DNA from: Malaya genurostris
Lineage: Eukaryota > Arthropoda > Insecta > Diptera > Culicidae
Reading direction: 5' to 3'
Assembly (NCBI RefSeq): GCF_030247185.1
Contig: NC_080570.1
Coordinates: 123,181,340 to 123,245,339, forward strand
Length of the DNA: 64,000 nucleotides
This document shows, in pieces, positions 59,438 through 64,000 of the stretch; positions within the stretch are counted from its first letter, which is position 1; each line of letters begins with the position of its first letter. The position numbers and the translations under genes were made by a program. The notes under the pieces were generated by a model. It saw only the letters and a program-made list of their open reading frames with translations. It had not been told where the DNA came from and did no database searches.

Positions 59438-62026
59438 TTTTATCGTGAATACGACTTACTTTACTATCGGACGCCTTTTCAAAATTTACCCTCTGAGAGA
59501 GTGATAAGTTTTTGATCGTGAATAGTTCTTGTTGTATCTAACGAATCAACATAATTTTTGCTACATGCTATCGAAAATATGATCACAATTTTATGATAAA
59601 ATTTTCAGTTGTATGATATAATATCAAATAATTCAAAACTAAACTTTTCTGAAATGTTTGGTATAAATGAGTATCAAAGAGGATAATTCATAAGGCGCGC
59701 GAGGTCAGCTCAGTGATTTATGGAAGGATTTATATAATCTAACTACTTATAGAATCGAAATTTTCAACTTGAACATGTATTGTAACAACATTAAATTTTT
59801 TCAATAGTACACTATTGAGAAATCTGTCTGATTTTGTACAAGAGCATCCATATAAAAGTTTAACACTCCGAATACCATGGGGGTAAAAAGTTACGCGGAC
59901 TACCAAGGGTACCATGAAAAGTGGGAACGCTAATTTTGACTGACTATATCTTAGCCATTTTTTGACCGATCTCAAATTTTTTTTACCTTCAGGAAGATAA
60001 ATTCATTCGGAATAAAATCCATTTGAAAAGAAGGAAAACCGAATATTCTATTGAAAGTTATTAAAAAAAGTTCCAACTGAAGTCTGTATAAAAAAAGTTG
60101 GAACGCTTACTTTGGCTGGTCAAATCTCAGCTGTTAGAAGTCCGATTTTAAAAATTTGTTTATCATTAGACAGATACATCTATCACAACATAAATGGAAT
60201 ATAAATTTTGATGTGGACCACATATTTATTTTCTATATAGGGGTGTAAATTAGAAACTAAAGGAAAAATACACGTAGAAATATGGTCAGGTTTTAAACAT
60301 TTACAGCTCGGGTTATTTTGTATCAATTATTAATATTATTTCATCATTTGATTGGAAATACTTCTATGTTTCGATTTGAATTTTTTCAATTATATATGAT
60401 TAAAATTTTGATTAGTAGCGAGCAGTGTCCTATTTTGTCTGCTAAAAATCTCCGGCAACCGGATTTCCCTGTCATAGACGACGGTTTTGAAGGAGTGAGC
60501 GATATATCAAAGGGAAAGCATCGCTCTGATTGGTTAATCGATGCACAAGCGAAGCTGTTGGAAGCACGCGAATCTATAAATAGAAGCGAAATTATAGCTA
60601 CCGGTTCAGTCCTACGCGTAGCATGCTAGAGGTAGGTTGTTGCTAGACAGCAAGACAAAAAGTGCCATAAAACGATTTGAAACTTTAATTGGTATGCTCT
60701 GATCTTGTGTCATGCAAGCTAGGATGAAATTCCATGTTATGTCGTTTCGCCTGAGAAATTAACAACTACCCCAGGGTAAATTTTGAGTGCTTAAGATTAT
60801 TTTCTAATTTATATAAGATGAACTCGATTGATAATGAGAAAAAGTTTATCGCTTCAACCGAAATCGCAGAATGGTAGAGAAACCTAACGCTATAAAAATA
60901 ACTGCTTGCATACAAAACTTGAACACAAGCTTGGCGAAAAGAAGCTTAAATATCAAAATCGTATCGCAAGTATGTACAAAGATATAATTGCATACATTTT
61001 GGAATATTGTTGTAATTTCGTCGGCTATAAAACAAACAATGTTCGGTTTTGGTTCATAATCAAAATCAATCTAAGTAGACTCTCATGCAATTGCGGATTC
61101 AAAAAGTGTGACGATTGATTGAACTTTTTAATTGTAGATCATTAAAAATTTTGGTTGCCTTGTTCCACATCAATGGCTCGAACAACCCCATGGGGCTGAT
61201 CCTATAGTTTTTTTTCAATTACACTTTGTTAATAAAAGTTAGGATCAAAAACGTAACCAAAAGTCCAAGCATAAATTATCGAAAACTTTGAATTTTTGAC
61301 ATATCTTTAAATTCAAAGCGACGACATGTGCATTTTTATTTACCAATAGATTACATTCGGCATCAGCTATAATTTACTAAAGAAATTACAAAAATTAGAT
61401 ATTTCACAGAAGTTTTTCAAATTAAAATAAAATTAAACCTTTTTGACACAGAATGTTCGAGTACCAACCGACAAAATTTACTTTCAGCTAAAATTTCAAA
61501 GATTTTATATTTCATATTTACCAACTATCTCAAAAAATTGATATTTTCAGAGAAGTTTTTAAAATTGAACAAGTTGTAGGCACTTACGTGAATTTGAAAT
61601 TTTGCTTACCAACTCAATGAACTTAGCAACGTGTAAAATTTTAGGAGTAAAATCTTATATTTACATCAAAATCTCAAAAAATCTACATTTTCGTTGATGT
61701 TGTCGAATTTAATATATTGGAAAATGTAAAACAAACATCTATAATCTTTTATGCAGATTGAATTTTGTATTAGCTTAGATATATAAAAGGTTCTTTTCAG
61801 AACCGCCTTTATTTTATTATAAAGAACTATAAAAATTACTTCATAATATTGAATTGTGTGACAGAATGTTTGATGTAACTTATCCATGCTTTAGTGTAGG
61901 TGCATCGTTTCAAATTGTAGTAGTAAATAAGAGGATTGCTTGTACAATTCACACAATCGATCAACTAACTAATATTCGGAAGCGTGTAAGTTATGTTTCT
62001 GACATTACCCAGCCCTACTTTTTTTA
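59438..62026 (+). mobile_element. Dispersed repeat U, copy 3
   Basis: Starts TATCGTGAATACGACTTACT, with the TACCCTCTGAGAGAG block, and ends GATCAACTAACTAATATTCG then CTGACATTACCC near 62011. The TATA phrase at 59840-59859 is identical to copy 2, while the CCAAT block is deleted here. A second promoter-like pair, ATTGGTT (60529-60535) and CTATAAATAG (60573-60582), lies further in, and a TATA-like CGCTATAAAAATAACTGC near 60890 parallels the plus-strand box at 34024 in copy 1. A histone-type stem-loop is at 61789-61804. Between about 59880 and 61400 there are insertions related to the 26.2 kb inverted repeat. Confidence 0.7.
61789..61804 (+). terminator. Histone-mRNA-type 3' stem-loop
   Basis: AAAAGGTTCTTTTCAGAACCGCC contains a perfect 6-bp stem (GGTTCT/AGAACC) closing a TTTC loop, matching the histone mRNA stem-loop consensus. 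AAAGAACTA follows at 61821-61829. Homology with the copy at 33037-33052 begins at this stem-loop and runs on downstream to the U terminus. Confidence 0.6.
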
Positions 62027-64000
62027 ATGGGTAAGTGTGACAGAAACTTAAGAATTTTAAAATATGTTCATGTTTAAAGTTATAAGATGAAGGGATGAAA
62101 TGGAAAGAGGAGCTCAGATAACATACATTAAATTTGCCATCGTGAAAGTAGTGATGAATATTTCTAAAATTCGCATATAAAAATTACATCATTCATCGAA
62201 GAAACGGGTCGGGTGGCAGTGACCCAATTGTCAAAAAAGTCAAGCTGCCAAGAACACGCTTTATTCGGGCCATTTCTTTTGACGTCAGCCGAGCTTCTCC
62301 AAGGCCGCGATAGGTTTCTGGCAAATTTCACGATTTTTGAAGCGATTTCCAAAGATTCCCTGCTTCCGCTCTAACGGTTTTGGACGGACCAAAACGAACG
62401 AACGTTCAATGCCAGGAAGTGCGGCGAAAGGTGGCCATAATTGAAATCAGATAAATCATATTTAATTTGACAGCAGATGCCTGTAGGTAGTAGCTAAACG
62501 AACGAGCTGAGAAGCGATTCTTCTTCCTTTCCTCCGGCTGCTGCTGCTGCTTCTGCTACTGCCGCCAGAGTTCGCCGCGGTTGATCTGCTTTATAATGTA
62601 AGTGGTTTTCATTGGCAGGCAGAACCAGAAGCGGCGGCTCATCGGACCATGCTGAAGAGGCGGCCGCTGTTTGAGGAATGATCGGTACTTGAAATATGAC
62701 TAAGTATCTGCTGGAATGCAGATTTTTCTTGCTGGATTCTGCTGTCTACAATTTATCTTGCGGCTCCAGTAGTCGAAATCTCTACCAGAGGGGCAATTAA
62801 TCCATCGACCATCGTGCAACTGTGTTGCAACCTTCGATTGGCTCTGTTCACTAATCGATTTGCCACTTCCCGCTGTGCCCATTAATCTCTGCGTTGCAGG
62901 TGCTTTGTGCATTGCCAGTATCATCGGCATCAGGATCACAATCAGAGAACCGATTAGTCCACCGCCATTTGTTACTACCGGCAAACGATCCGTTCGAATC
63001 AAATTCAATTTGTTTCCATTTCCTATAAATCAGTTTGTCAGTTTACACTTTCCGGGAATCGAATTGATTTTAATCAGAGAGAAGTAAAATAGCAAACCCA
63101 AAGTGCTGCAGCAGCAGCTGTTGCAGTCGTTATTTCTCTGGACAACCTAAACATACTCCCGGAATGTGTGATATACATAAGGGAAGTCACAGGGAAAACG
63201 GTCGGCCGGGTGGAGGGAACTGCGGATTGAAAAATAGCTAGCGATATGGCACTCAATCAGTATGTTACCCTTCCGACTGTCTTCACCACTGTTGCCAGTC
63301 CGACGTCATGTTGGCTTCATGGTTTCCGGCGTATCCAAGGACTCACAAGGCCCGAGATCACAGTAAGCGCAAATAAAAAAAAATCAATCTTCGTTTCTTA
63401 TCTCAGCAAATGCGAAAATAGAAGGACATCCATCGAAGCTGGCGTTGAATGGTAAAAGCATAAACCCTTTTTTTCCCTTTTGCTCCTTGTTTTGCTTTGA
63501 ATTAGTTTCATATAACACATCGATTCTAATGTCGGCCCCCGGGTTGGTTGGAAGAATTTCCTGTTCCCATCAATTATCACCCGGTGCAAGCTAGCTCCCA
63601 CCCATCGAGTGGAGCTCAATTTCCTTGATTTGTCCCATATTCCGGGGTTTCCCTCGGCGGGGGTGCCTCCATCCGTCGACGATCCAGCTGCATTTAAATC
63701 ATTCAGCGCAAAGGCAAACACTCGATACGATAACCGCTCATTTCCCACCGGAATGTGTCCCCGTTCGTAAGGACCTCTGTACTCTTCATATGCGCAAGCA
63801 CCGACCGGAGCAATCGAATCGCAGCTTGATGTCACTACTGTCGGTGTTATTGGAATGATCCCGGTGCATGTACGTACCTCACCAGATGCACCATTCAGAT
63901 TACAGGAAGCAGGTTTAAGGCGGGGGGTACCGCCTTCCACAATGTGTCTTCCCCCCAAAAAATCCCCATAAGAGCTCGAGGTACAACGAAATCGAAGAGT
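62027..64000. other. No recognisable gene; GC-richer, possibly host sequence
   Basis: From about 62200 to the right edge the composition is less AT-rich, with CTG/GCT runs near 62535-62570 and GCAGCAG near 63105-63120. The longest open frame (63398-63958 minus, 186 codons) has no recognisable domain and overlaps shorter frames on the other strand. No repeat shared with the rest of the window was noticed. It may be intron, UTR or flank of a gene beyond the window. Confidence 0.35.

Noticed and set aside
63398..63958. A 186-codon host gene on the minus strand
   Set aside because: No recognisable domain or splice pattern, and an overlapping plus-strand frame is also open. Kept only as a possible host region.

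Overview
The window reads as a repeat-dense piece of a mosquito genome, most likely culicine. No complete host protein-coding gene is recognisable. The assignment rests on the mix of elements: a tRNA-derived SINE of mosquito type, a LOA-type retrotransposon with an RNase H domain, IS630/Tc1-mariner relatives, hAT elements, a P element, and the many modules carrying phrases such as 'cggttcagccatctctgagaaa' split by simple repeats. The DNA is AT-rich. Nearly all coding potential comes from transposable elements in various states of decay.

Layout. At 1-4.3 kb a Tc1/mariner-type transposase fossil is split by a 3.5 kb hAT element (8-bp target duplication), which itself carries an inverted duplication, an older mariner fossil and a SINE. 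Between 6.9 and 9.8 kb lie a non-LTR endonuclease relic and the 3' half of a Jockey/CR1-type non-LTR element; a second 3' end of that family lies reversed at 14.4-14.8 kb. A long (TA)n tract and a 274-bp palindrome follow at 11.1-12.1 kb. From 16 to 32 kb there are fossil transposase fragments, short terminal-inverted-repeat elements, a 386-bp (GT)n tract and a ~3.7 kb structure bounded by ~540-bp inverted repeats.

The most interesting block is 32.8-40.5 kb. A P element (34586-40406) with a THAP domain and intron-exon structure, matching terminal inverted repeats and a perfect 8-bp duplication (GATACAAC) sits inside one copy of a dispersed repeat that I call U. A second copy of U lies inside an intron of that P element, and a third copy lies at 59.4-62.0 kb. 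U looks like a transcription unit: CCAAT and TATA motifs, octamer-like motifs, and in two copies a 16-nt stem-loop of replication-dependent histone mRNA type followed by a conserved AAAGAACTA box. One copy holds a short decayed segment resembling the start of histone H2B. I infer that U is a mobile or dispersed derivative of histone-gene DNA.

At 44.7-49.2 kb a LOA-type retrotransposon with a 912-codon open frame is flanked by two 325-bp direct repeats of equal length (8 differences), which start exactly at its 3' tail; this could be an exceptionally long target-site duplication. At 52.3-54.8 kb a cluster of short hAT-type MITEs includes one (perfect duplication TATGCCGT) that hosts an internally deleted mariner. 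At 55.0-57.0 kb about 140 copies of the hexamer TGGACC grade into a decayed array. The last 2 kb have higher GC and could be host flanking or intronic sequence, but I recognise no gene there. No tRNA or rRNA gene, CRISPR array or bacterial operon structure was seen.
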